This document shows positions 1-6,255 of a stretch of 39,777 nt of DNA, piece by piece (positions within the stretch are counted from its first letter, which is position 1; the number at the start of each line of letters is the position of its first letter). Origin of the DNA: Verrucomicrobia bacterium UBA7008 (GTDB lineage: Bacteria > Verrucomicrobiota > Kiritimatiellia > RFP12 > UBA1067); NCBI GenBank assembly GCA_002449695.1, contig DJXI01000068.1, positions 4,785 through 44,561 on the forward strand. The letters run 5' to 3'. The translations under genes and the position numbers were made by a program. The notes beneath the pieces were generated by a model that searched no databases, had not been told where the DNA came from, and saw only the letters and a list, made by a program, of their open reading frames with translations.

Positions 1-1179
1 CCGGCGGGCGCGCCGGGCGAGCCGGTCTTCACCGTCGCCGTCGCGCCGCGCGCCGAGGGCGAGATGCACGAATTCATCGCCGATCTCGAACTTCCCGCCG
101 GCGCGTGGATCGAGGGGATGCGCCTCAAGATGACGAACGGCGTCTGGAAGACCGCCCGCCCCTCGGAGCGCAAGGCGGCGGAATGGGTCTACGAGCAGAT
201 CACCCGGCAGCGGCTCGACCCGTCCCTCGTCACGCTCGACACGCCGACGCGCGGCACGCTCAAGGTCTTCCCCGTCGGCCGCGACGGCCGCGAAGTGGAG
301 CTGACGATCCGTCTGCCCGCGCCCGCCGCGTCGCCGTACGTCGTGAAGCTGGACGCGCGGCCCGTCGCGAATCCGCTCTATCCGGACGGCGGCGCACCGG
401 CGCTCTACACGGCCGACGGCGCGGCGGTGTCGGTCGTGCCCGAGGCGTGGATGGCCGCGCACGCGGCCGACTGCGTCCCCGTGTCGTTCGGTGACGAGGA
501 GACGTATGACGCCACCGACCCGGAGCTGATGCCCAAGCTGCGCCGCCGCCTCCGGCAGGCCGCCGCGTCGCTTGCGGCGGAGGCGACGGGCCGGCTCCCG
601 GCGCTCGTCTTCACCAGCCCGACGAACGATCTGCTGCGCGTCGCGCTCGCGCCGCACCTTTCGGGACGCGACCGGACGACGCTGTGGCGCGAACTGCCGG
701 GTCTCGAATCGCTCGGCGATCGGCCGCTGGACGGCTGGTTCTTCCTGGACGGCGCGGACGGCGGCAAGGTGGCGGTGCCGTACCGCAAGGACGGCGGCGG
801 CGCGGTCGTGTTCGCGTCGCTCGCGGGCGCGGAAAGGATCGGCGGCGCGTGGGCGGCGGGCGCGCAGGCGTGGGCGCTCGAAAACACGGCGTTTCTGAAA
901 CCGGCGCGGGACGTCCGGCGCGAACTTCTCGACGTGACGCGCCGGACGGGGACGCTCACGACGAAATCGGCCTATATCGTCGTCGAGACGGCGGCGCAGG
1001 AGAAGGGGCTGCAGCAGAAGGAGATGGAAGCGCTGCACGGCGACCAGTCGCTCGATTTCGACGAATCGACGGCGGAGCAGACGAGTGACGCGCCGGGCTT
1101 CCTCATCCTGCTCGCGCTGTTCGCGCCGTTCGCGCTGTGGCGGCGCAACCGGCCGGCCGGAGCGACCGCCGCACGATGA
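1..1179 (+). CDS. VIT-domain protein with exosortase-type C-terminal sorting tail (5' end outside window)
   Basis: The reading frame is open from the first base, so the gene begins before the window. The visible N-terminal part has the look of a vault/inter-alpha-trypsin (VIT) domain: ELPAGAWIEGMRLKM followed by SERKAAEWVYEQI resembles the VIT pattern of a beta-strand ending in a 'KxxAewvYe' helix. A middle region of about 200 residues is not recognised. The C-terminus reads TSDAPGFLILLALFAPFALW then RRNRP: a short acidic/S-D-A-P motif, one hydrophobic helix and an Arg cluster. That is the architecture of MSEP-CTERM/PEP-CTERM-like sorting tails processed by exosortases, and VIT proteins are known partners of some exosortase systems. 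It would be an envelope or surface protein. The stop overlaps the next start (ATGA). The VIT call is moderate; the sorting-tail call rests on architecture only. Confidence 0.62.
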   Translation, partial: PAGAPGEPVFTVAVAPRAEGEMHEFIADLELPAGAWIEGMRLKMTNGVWKTARPSERKAAEWVYEQITRQRLDPSLVTLDTPTRGTLKVFPVGRDGREVELTIRLPAPAASPYVVKLDARPVANPLYPDGGAPALYTADGAAVSVVPEAWMAAHAADCVPVSFGDEETYDATDPELMPKLRRRLRQAAASLAAEATGRLPALVFTSPTNDLLRVALAPHLSGRDRTTLWRELPGLESLGDRPLDGWFFLDGADGGKVAVPYRKDGGGAVVFASLAGAERIGGAWAAGAQAWALENTAFLKPARDVRRELLDVTRRTGTLTTKSAYIVVETAAQEKGLQQKEMEALHGDQSLDFDESTAEQTSDAPGFLILLALFAPFALWRRNRPAGATAAR

Positions 1180-3602
1180 AGCGCCTCAGCCCCAAGCAGC
1201 TGGAGGCGGCGCGCCTCGTGGCGGAGGGGAAGTTCTTTCCCGATCTCGTGCGCGAGGACGACGGCTGGCACGCGCGCTGGTTCGCCGTCGCGGGCGAGAC
1301 GCGCGACGGGGCGGTGGACGCGTGGGTGGACGAATACGTCCGCGCGGCAAATGTGACGCGGTTGAGCGAGGACGCGGAAGACCAGCGTCACGAGACGCTG
1401 CACGATGCGTGGCTGATGGCGCTCCGCAGCCGCACCGGGCTCGTACGCTGGGACGAGGCGGCGTGCGCCGCGTTCGCGGCGGACTTGAAGGAGTGGCACG
1501 GCGCGGCGGCGGAGGATGTCGCGGCGCGGCGGCAGCTCGTCTTCCGGCTCGTCGTGTCCGGCGACGGATTTTCGCTCACGTGTGACGCGCCGAAGGGCCG
1601 CCGCGCGCTGCGCGCGCTCGGGATGGCGAGTTTCGTCTGCGGGGTGCTGCGGGGCTTGAAAGTGGATCGGTCGGGCACAGCCCGATCCTCTCCACGAGCC
1701 ACTCCGCTGAAAGTCGAACTGTCGCGCGCGGAGGCGGAAAGTTTTGTCCGCCGCGACGCGGCGGAACTGGCGGCGGCGGGCTACCGCGTCGCGGGCGTGG
1801 ACCTGGCGGCGCCGGTGACGGCCGCGGCGGAGATCGGCGAAGATCTGCCCGCGGCGGGGAATGCGCCCGCCGCGACGTCCATCGCGGCGCGGCTCGTCGT
1901 CAAGGTCGACGGCGAGGCGGTGGACGCGGCGGAAATCCGCTTTCTGCTGGAGCAGAAATCGACGCTCGTCTTCTTCCGCGACCGCTGGATCGAAGTCGAC
2001 CGCAACATCCTCAAGGAGGCGCTGCGCGCGCTGGAGAAGAGCGCGGGAAAGACGCTGACCGTCAACGAGGCGGTCGGCTTTGCGATGGGCGTGGGCGCGT
2101 TCGGGCGGCTGGAGATCGAAGAGGTGCGCGCGCACGGGTGGCTGCGCGGGCTGGTGAACGAGCTGAAGAAAGCGGGATTGGCCGAACACAGTTCGGCCAT
2201 CTCCACTGGCAGTTCGGCCCTCTCCACTAGCCTGGCCATTCCTGGGCTGAAGGGCGAGCTGCGGCCGTACCAGCGGCGCGGCGTCGGCTGGATGAAATTT
2301 CTGACCGATCACGGTTTCGGTGCGCTCCTCGCCGATGACATGGGCCTCGGCAAGACGATCCAGACGATCGCGTGGCTGCTCGCGAATGCGCGCGGCCAGC
2401 CGTACCTCGTCGTCGCGCCGCTGACGCTCGTCGCCAACTGGCGGCATGAGTTTTCGACGTTCGCGCCGGGTCTGCGGCTCTATGTCCATCAGGGTGAATA
2501 CCGCCAGCTCGCGCAGGGCTTCAAGCGCGCGGTGGCGCAGGCGGACGTGGTGGTGACGAGCTATTCGCTGCTGGTGCGCGACTACGCGATCCTGCGCGAG
2601 ACGGCGTGGGCGGGGCTCGTCCTCGACGAGGCGCAGGCGATCAAGAATCCCGAGACGCAGGTCGCGCGCGCGGCGCGGGCGCTCGGTGCGCGGCGGCGCG
2701 TGGCGCTGACGGGCACGCCCGTCGAGAACACGGTTGAGGACGTCTGGTCGCTCGAGGACTTTCTCAACCCGACGTTTCTCGGCGCGCGCAAGGATTTCAT
2801 CGAGCGGTTCGTCAAGCCGCTCGCCGCGAACGAGCAGAGCGCGGCGGGCAGGCGGCTGAGGCACGCGCTCGAACCGTTCGTCCTGCGGCGGCTCAAGACG
2901 GACCCGGAGATCGCGGGCGAGCTCGGCGAGAAGCGCGAGATCCGGGAATACTGCGCGCTCACGCCGGCGCAGCGCACGGAGTACGAGACGGCGCTGGCCG
3001 ACTACCGCGCGGGCGACAGGCGGCAGGGCGATATCTTCGCGCTCATCACGCGGCTGAAGCTCGTCTGCGACGGCGAAGGGAAGTGGCTGCGGCTGGTGGA
3101 CCTGCTGGAGGCGATTTTCGCGGCGGGCGAATCGGCGCTCGTCTTCACGCAGTACGCCAAGGTGGGCGCGTGGCTGAAGACGCGGCTGGAGAAGCTGTGG
3201 GGCGCGCGCGTCCCGTTCCTGCACGGGGGGCTCACGGCCACGGCGCGCGAGGGGGAGATCGCGGCGTTCAACGCGCCGGGCGCGCGCGCGTTCATCCTCT
3301 CGCTCCGGGCGGGCGGCTTCGGGCTCAACCTCACCAAGGCGACGCACGTCATCCATTTCGACCGCTGGTGGAATCCGGCGGTGGAGAGCCAGGCGACCGA
3401 CCGTGCGCACCGCATCGGCCAGGCGAAGACGGTGTTCGTCCATGCGTTCATCACCGAAGGGACGCTGGAGGAGCACGTCGACGAGCTGATTGCGCGCAAG
3501 GCGCGCGTGGCGGGGACGCTTGTGGCGACGGGCGAATCGTTCCTGAAGGAACTCTCCGCCGCCGAGCTCGACCGCGCCGTGTCGCTGGATGCGCCCGTGT
3601 GA
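1176..3602 (+). CDS. SNF2-family DEAD/DEAH-type helicase
   Basis: A RapA/SNF2-type double-stranded DNA translocase of 808 residues. Seen in the sequence: motif I DDMGLGKTIQTIAW near residue 387, motif II LDEAQAIKNP near 483, motif III ALTGTPVENTVEDVWSLEDF, and in the C-terminal RecA lobe FGLNLTKATHVIHFDRWWNP followed by ESQATDRAHRIGQ near 730-748. The C-terminus EEHVDELIARKARVAGTLV is typical of bacterial SNF2 proteins of this group. The first ~350 residues form an unrecognised regulatory or binding region. The start is the ATG overlapping the upstream stop, which replaces a longer possible start inside that gene. Two short palindromic repeats are built in frame into the N-terminal part (residues ~163-174 and ~335-352), giving low-complexity SSAISTGSSALSTS-type sequence. 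Substrate and partners cannot be read from sequence. Confidence 0.92.
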   Translation: MKRLSPKQLEAARLVAEGKFFPDLVREDDGWHARWFAVAGETRDGAVDAWVDEYVRAANVTRLSEDAEDQRHETLHDAWLMALRSRTGLVRWDEAACAAFAADLKEWHGAAAEDVAARRQLVFRLVVSGDGFSLTCDAPKGRRALRALGMASFVCGVLRGLKVDRSGTARSSPRATPLKVELSRAEAESFVRRDAAELAAAGYRVAGVDLAAPVTAAAEIGEDLPAAGNAPAATSIAARLVVKVDGEAVDAAEIRFLLEQKSTLVFFRDRWIEVDRNILKEALRALEKSAGKTLTVNEAVGFAMGVGAFGRLEIEEVRAHGWLRGLVNELKKAGLAEHSSAISTGSSALSTSLAIPGLKGELRPYQRRGVGWMKFLTDHGFGALLADDMGLGKTIQTIAWLLANARGQPYLVVAPLTLVANWRHEFSTFAPGLRLYVHQGEYRQLAQGFKRAVAQADVVVTSYSLLVRDYAILRETAWAGLVLDEAQAIKNPETQVARAARALGARRRVALTGTPVENTVEDVWSLEDFLNPTFLGARKDFIERFVKPLAANEQSAAGRRLRHALEPFVLRRLKTDPEIAGELGEKREIREYCALTPAQRTEYETALADYRAGDRRQGDIFALITRLKLVCDGEGKWLRLVDLLEAIFAAGESALVFTQYAKVGAWLKTRLEKLWGARVPFLHGGLTATAREGEIAAFNAPGARAFILSLRAGGFGLNLTKATHVIHFDRWWNPAVESQATDRAHRIGQAKTVFVHAFITEGTLEEHVDELIARKARVAGTLVATGESFLKELSAAELDRAVSLDAPV
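1662..1698 (+). repeat. ACA-loop palindromic repeat, copy 1, inside the SNF2 gene
   Basis: Stem TCGGGC (1671-1676), loop ACA, stem GCCCGA (1680-1685), then the tail TCCTCTCCACGAG (1686-1698). GTGGA at 1662-1666 can also pair with TCCAC in the tail, so the whole element folds. It is translated in frame within the helicase. Confidence 0.7.
2180..2231 (+). repeat. ACA-loop palindromic repeat, copy 2, with a 21-bp tandem duplication
   Basis: Perfect 8-bp stem GGCCGAAC (2180-2187), loop ACA, stem GTTCGGCC (2191-2198), followed by an ATCTCCACT tail. The unit 2190-2210 is repeated at 2211-2231 with 19 of 21 bases identical. This adds a 7-residue period (SSAISTG/SSALSTS) to the helicase without breaking frame. 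Confidence 0.72.
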
Positions 3603-3608
3603 TAGACT
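3600..3608 (+). promoter_or_regulatory. Possible extended -10 for the recombinase remnant
   Basis: TGATAGACT overlaps the stop codon of the SNF2 gene. It matches the extended -10 pattern (TGN plus TANANT) seen upstream of several other genes here. No good -35 is visible. Confidence 0.35.
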
Positions 3609-3612
3609 TTCT

Positions 3613-3637
3613 CTCCTTTTGGGGAAATCCAAAGGAG
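3613..3637 (+). promoter_or_regulatory. Hairpin covering the recombinase ribosome binding site
   Basis: CTCCTTTTGG (3613-3622) can pair with CCAAAGGAG (3629-3637) with one bulged T and a 6-base loop. The right arm contains the Shine-Dalgarno sequence AAAGGAG, which ends 8 bases before the ATG at 3646, so folding would hide it. Confidence 0.45.
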
Positions 3638-3645
3638 ATGAAAGG

Positions 3646-4020
3646 ATGAAAACCTACGGTTACGCCCGCGTGTCGAGCGCGGATCAGAACGCGACGCGCC
3701 AGCTGGATGCGATGGAGAAAGCCGGCATCGCGCGCGCGAATATTTTTGTCGATCACAAGTCCGGCCGCGACTTCGACCACCCCGCCTGGCAGCGGCTCGT
3801 CGACAAGGTCCGGCGCGGCGATCTGATCGTCGTGACCAGCCTCGACCGGCTCGGGCGCGACTACGAGGAAATCGGCGAGGTGTGGCGGCGTCTCACCAAG
3901 GAACGCGGCGTGGATATCCGCGTCCTGAACGTGGAGCTTCTGGACACTCGCCGCCGCGCGCCGTGTGGGGCTGGCGACCTCGATCTTTCGATTGATGAGG
4001 AGCCGGCTGGCGCAAGCTGA
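3646..4020 (+). pseudogene. Truncated serine recombinase (resolvase/invertase N-terminal domain)
   Basis: The N-terminal catalytic domain is clear: MKTYGYARVSSADQN carries the catalytic serine (Ser10/11), followed by IFVDHKSGRDFDHPAWQRL and GDLIVVTSLDRLGRDYEEI with the conserved DRLGR. Family members are usually about 180-200 residues with a long helix and a C-terminal helix-turn-helix. This one stops at 124. After about residue 112 (GAGDLDL) the protein changes to SIDEEPAGAS, which is encoded by REP-like sequence. The DNA-binding part is therefore missing and the protein is unlikely to recombine DNA. The start at 3646 has the ribosome binding site AAAGGAG; an earlier in-frame start would lie inside the SNF2 gene. 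The loss is best explained by the arrival of the RAYT/REP patch. Confidence 0.8.
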
Positions 4021-4023
4021 GGA

Positions 4024-4112
4024 GCCGGGCGGGTTCGCGCCGCCCTGCTCAAGACGATGCAAGCCCGCTAGCGATTTCCCCGTCGTGAGAAGGCTGGCGC
4101 AAGCCCAGCCGG
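4024..4112. repeat. REP-like inverted pair left of the RAYT
   Basis: A minus-oriented REP (4024-4055; head GTCTTGAGCA and a GGGCGG/CCGCCC stem when read on the minus strand) faces a plus-oriented REP (4082-4112; head GTCGTGAGAA, stem GGCTGG, loop CGCAAGC, stem CCAGCC). The spacer contains GCAAGCCCGCTAGCGATT, which also occurs in the right-hand pair. Confidence 0.8.
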
Positions 4113-4115
4113 ATA

Positions 4116-4124
4116 TGATATACT
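4116..4124 (+). promoter_or_regulatory. Extended -10 promoter of the RAYT gene
   Basis: TGATATACT directly follows the left REP pair. The -10 hexamer ends 8 bases before the ATG at 4133, so transcription should begin at or next to the start codon (leaderless or nearly so). Confidence 0.5.
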
Positions 4125-4132
4125 GCGCGTTG

Positions 4133-5101
4133 ATGCCGTACGAAGAAATCCAGCATTTCCGCCGTTATCATGGCTATGACTACAGCCGGGGCGCGGTGGT
4201 TTTCGCCACCTTCCATCTGGAACCGCGCCAGCCGCTGTTCGGGCGGATCGAAGACGGCCGGATGGTCTATTCGGCCGTCGGTCGAATCGCGGCGGCGGTC
4301 ATCGAAAAGGAGAGCCACCGCACGCGCGACGCCCAGCTGAAGAGCTGGGTCGTGATGCCTGACCACATCCATCTGCGGATCTACCTGCCGCCTGGACAGG
4401 CCGCGCCGCTGAAGAAGCTCGGGCAGTTCATTTACAATGTCAAGGCGTGGACGCGCAACAACGCCCAGCGGGAACTGGGCGTGATGCTCGGCTGGCAGAA
4501 GAACTACCACGACTGGCTGTGCCTTTCGCGGGAAGTCATCGAGACGGTCGACAAGTACATCGCGAACAATCCGCTGAAGTGGTCGCTCATGCACGGCCCC
4601 CATGCGCCGCTTCGGCTGGTCGAGCCCGTGAAGGCGGCGGTCCTGCCGCGCGGCGAGTGGTGGACGGCGGCAGGGAACGTCGGCTTGCTGGACGGCAAGA
4701 TCGCGGCGGTGCGGCTCTCACGGTCGATTCCCGCGCGCCTCCACGGCGAAGTGGCCGGGCGGCTAATGACGGCGGTGGAGAAGGGCTTCATCCTGGCGGG
4801 CACCTGGATTTCGCCGTGCGAGCGCGAAGTCTTTGCACAGCTGGTGCAGCGCGGTGCGGCGGTCGTGCGCGCCTCGCAAGACCCGCTGGCGATGGTCTAC
4901 CGTCCCAAGGGCGACGAATCGCAGATGTTCGCCCATGGAAATTATCTGGTGCTCTCGCGTGTGGCCGCGCCCGGCACCGCGCGCGGCGTGGGCTGGCACG
5001 GTATCAATGACGCGCTGAATGCCATTGCGCTTGCGGGCGGCGGCTTGGGAATTTACGTGAAGTGCGAAGGTGGGCGGCTGCGGTGGAGCCGGGCGGGCTA
5101 G
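4133..5101 (+). CDS. REP-associated tyrosine transposase (RAYT, IS200/Y1 HUH family) with extra C-terminal domain
   Basis: A Y1-type HUH single-strand transposase. The HUH motif is PDHIHL (His78 and His80) and the probable catalytic tyrosine is Tyr142 in DKYIANNPLKW, as in the RAYT group. The N-terminal RRYHGYDYSRGAVVFATFHL also fits. RAYTs act on REP hairpins, and REP-like hairpins lie directly on both sides; the stop codon itself is inside the right one. About 160 residues follow the transposase domain (from about residue 165) with the features GFILAGTWISPCEREVF, YRPKGDESQMFAHGNYLVL and GINDALNAIALAGG. This looks like an independent alpha/beta domain, perhaps Rossmann/DprA-SLOG-like, but I do not recognise it. 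The start at 4133 was chosen because an earlier frame would translate the REP sequence; ATG 4115 lies partly in the promoter. Confidence 0.85.
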   Translation: MPYEEIQHFRRYHGYDYSRGAVVFATFHLEPRQPLFGRIEDGRMVYSAVGRIAAAVIEKESHRTRDAQLKSWVVMPDHIHLRIYLPPGQAAPLKKLGQFIYNVKAWTRNNAQRELGVMLGWQKNYHDWLCLSREVIETVDKYIANNPLKWSLMHGPHAPLRLVEPVKAAVLPRGEWWTAAGNVGLLDGKIAAVRLSRSIPARLHGEVAGRLMTAVEKGFILAGTWISPCEREVFAQLVQRGAAVVRASQDPLAMVYRPKGDESQMFAHGNYLVLSRVAAPGTARGVGWHGINDALNAIALAGGGLGIYVKCEGGRLRWSRAG

Positions 5102-5177
5102 CGCCGTCCTGCTCAAGATGATGCAAGCCCGCTAGCGATTCTTCCGTCTTGAGCAGGGCGGCGCGAGCCCGCCCGGG
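5088..5177. repeat. REP-like inverted pair right of the RAYT
   Basis: A minus-oriented REP (5088-5119) faces a plus-oriented REP (5146-5177; GTCTTGAGCA head, GGGCGG and CCGCCC stems). Arrangement and spacer match the pair left of the transposase gene. The RAYT stop codon (5099-5101) lies inside. Confidence 0.8.
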
Positions 5178-5206
5178 AATTGCGCCCGCCCGCCAGAGAT
5201 CCTTTC

Positions 5207-5284
5207 GTCTTGAGCAGGGCGGCGCAAGCCCGCCCGGGATACTCTGGCGGCGTCGTGAGAAGGCTGGCGCCAGCCCAGCCGGGG
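5207..5284 (+). repeat. Two further REP-like hairpins
   Basis: One copy at 5207-5238 (GTCTTGAGCA head, GGGCGG/CCGCCC stem, CGCAAGC loop) and one at 5252-5284 (GTCGTGAGAA head, GGCTGG/CCAGCC stem). The first is enclosed by the inverted repeat CGCCAGAG (5191-5198) and CTCTGGCG (5242-5249). With the 5088-5177 pair, the hairpin and the promoter below, this fills the 306-base space between the RAYT and the ACP gene. Confidence 0.78.
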
Positions 5285-5322
5285 AATAAAAAATCGGCAG
5301 AAAGATATACTTTTCTGCCGAT
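5285..5322 (-). terminator. Rho-independent-type terminator reading the minus strand
   Basis: A 12-bp stem ATCGGCAGAAAG (5293-5304) pairs with TTTTCTGCCGAT (5311-5322) around a 6-base loop. Read on the minus strand it is followed at once by TTTTTTATT (5293-5285), the classic U-tract. On the plus strand only AGGGATATTTTA follows, so plus-strand termination would be weaker. Confidence 0.6.
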
Positions 5323-5370
5323 AGGGATATTTTAGCAAAAATCTTTGCCGTCCTGTCGGACAAATTCCAA

Positions 5371-5400
5371 CTGACGCGCACAATTGAGATTTGATATACT
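5371..5400 (+). promoter_or_regulatory. Promoter of the ACP-acetyltransferase-AddBA operon
   Basis: -35 CTGACG (5371-5376), 18-base spacer, extended -10 TGATATACT with the hexamer at 5395-5400. The ATG at 5408 is only 7 bases on, so the transcript should start at or just before the start codon. The AT-rich setting stands out from the flanking DNA. Confidence 0.65.
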
Positions 5401-5407
5401 ACAGCGC

Positions 5408-5623
5408 ATGGATGATTTCTTGAGACGGTTGGCCGAGGTGCTGGAGGTGCCGGAGGTGCGGGCGGAGGACGACTTCCGCGGATTCGACATGTGGGATTCG
5501 CTCACCGCGTTCGCGATCCGGGTGCTGATCGAGCAGCGCTACGGCCGCAAGGTGTCCGCCGAGGAGCTGAAGGCCGCGCGGACGGCGCGCGATCTCGCCG
5601 CGCTCGCGGGGGTGGCGCCGTGA
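5408..5623 (+). CDS. Small acyl carrier protein
   Basis: A 71-residue ACP-like protein. The 4'-phosphopantetheine site is the serine in FDMWDSLTAFAIRV, the equivalent of the ACP 'DSL' motif, followed by a helix and an acidic, Ala-rich C-terminus. It would carry acyl groups as thioesters on a prosthetic arm. It is not next to fatty-acid synthesis genes. It is the first gene of an operon whose second gene, overlapping by 4 bases (GTGA), is a NeuD-like sugar acetyltransferase. Such stand-alone ACPs paired with an acyltransferase are known from surface polysaccharide clusters, so a role in acylating an envelope sugar is possible; that is inference. The start is set by the promoter 7 bases upstream. 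No Shine-Dalgarno sequence is possible if the mRNA is leaderless. Confidence 0.72.
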   Translation: MDDFLRRLAEVLEVPEVRAEDDFRGFDMWDSLTAFAIRVLIEQRYGRKVSAEELKAARTARDLAALAGVAP

Positions 5624-6255
5624 AGCGGCTCGTCATCGTCGGCGCGGGCGGCTACGGCCGCGAGATGTGCGGCGCGGCGTGCGCGGGCCGGCTCCTGGGC
5701 ATCGATTCCTTCGCGGTCAAGGGCTTCCTCGACGACAACCCGCACGCGCTCGACGGCTTCGCGGACTGCCCGCCGATCCTTGGCTCGCTCGCGGGCTACG
5801 CGCCGCAGGCGGACGACGTCTTCATCACCGCGTTCGGCAACCTCGCGACGCGCCGCCGCGCGGTCGAGACGCTCGCGGCGAAGGGCGCGGCGTTTGCGAC
5901 GCTTGTCGCGACGAGCGCGTTTCTCGGCCCCCGCGTCACCGTGGGCGCGGGCAGCTTCATCGCGCCCGGCGTCGCGCTCACCGCCGACATCCGCATCGGC
6001 CGCCACGCGGCCGTCTTCCACAACACGTCCATCGGCCACGACGCCGTGCTCGGCGACTTCTGCCACGTCTACGCGCAATGCTCGCTCGGCGGCGCGGTGA
6101 AGATCGGCGACGGCGCGCAGGTCTTCCCCGGCGCCGTCGTCGTGCCGCGCCGGACGATCGGCGCGGGCGCGACCGTGGGCGCGGGCTCGACCGTCGTCCT
6201 GAACGTTGAACCGGGCGTGACCGTCTTCGGCTCGCCCGCCGCACCCGTGACGTGA
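5620..6255 (+). CDS. NeuD/PglD-type sugar O- or N-acyltransferase (left-handed beta-helix)
   Basis: 211 residues starting with GTG, overlapping the ACP stop. The N-terminus VKRLVIVGAGGYGREMCGAA is the Rossmann-like nucleotide-sugar binding part of the NeuD/PglD family; DDNPHALDGF and the FGNLATRRRAVETL helix follow. The C-terminal half shows hexapeptide repeats of the left-handed beta-helix (VTVGAGSFIAPGVALTADIR, IGRHAAVFHNTSIGHDAVLG, then IGDGAQVFPGAVVVPRRTIG). The likely catalytic histidine is in NTSIGHDAVLGDF. The usual donor is acetyl-CoA and the acceptor a UDP-sugar or sialic acid; an ACP-linked donor is conceivable because of the upstream ACP. The acceptor cannot be told from sequence. 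The stop overlaps the next gene's start. Confidence 0.82.
   Translation: MKRLVIVGAGGYGREMCGAACAGRLLGIDSFAVKGFLDDNPHALDGFADCPPILGSLAGYAPQADDVFITAFGNLATRRRAVETLAAKGAAFATLVATSAFLGPRVTVGAGSFIAPGVALTADIRIGRHAAVFHNTSIGHDAVLGDFCHVYAQCSLGGAVKIGDGAQVFPGAVVVPRRTIGAGATVGAGSTVVLNVEPGVTVFGSPAAPVT

Noticed and set aside
972..3632. An 886-codon open frame on the minus strand opposite the SNF2 gene
   Set aside because: It is rich in Arg, His, Pro and Ala, has no domain pattern, and lies opposite a clear helicase. Long antisense frames are expected in DNA this GC-rich.
5088..5284. Closely spaced repeats that might be a small CRISPR array
   Set aside because: The units are hairpins in both orientations, spacing is irregular and no cas gene is near. 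REP elements next to a RAYT explain them.
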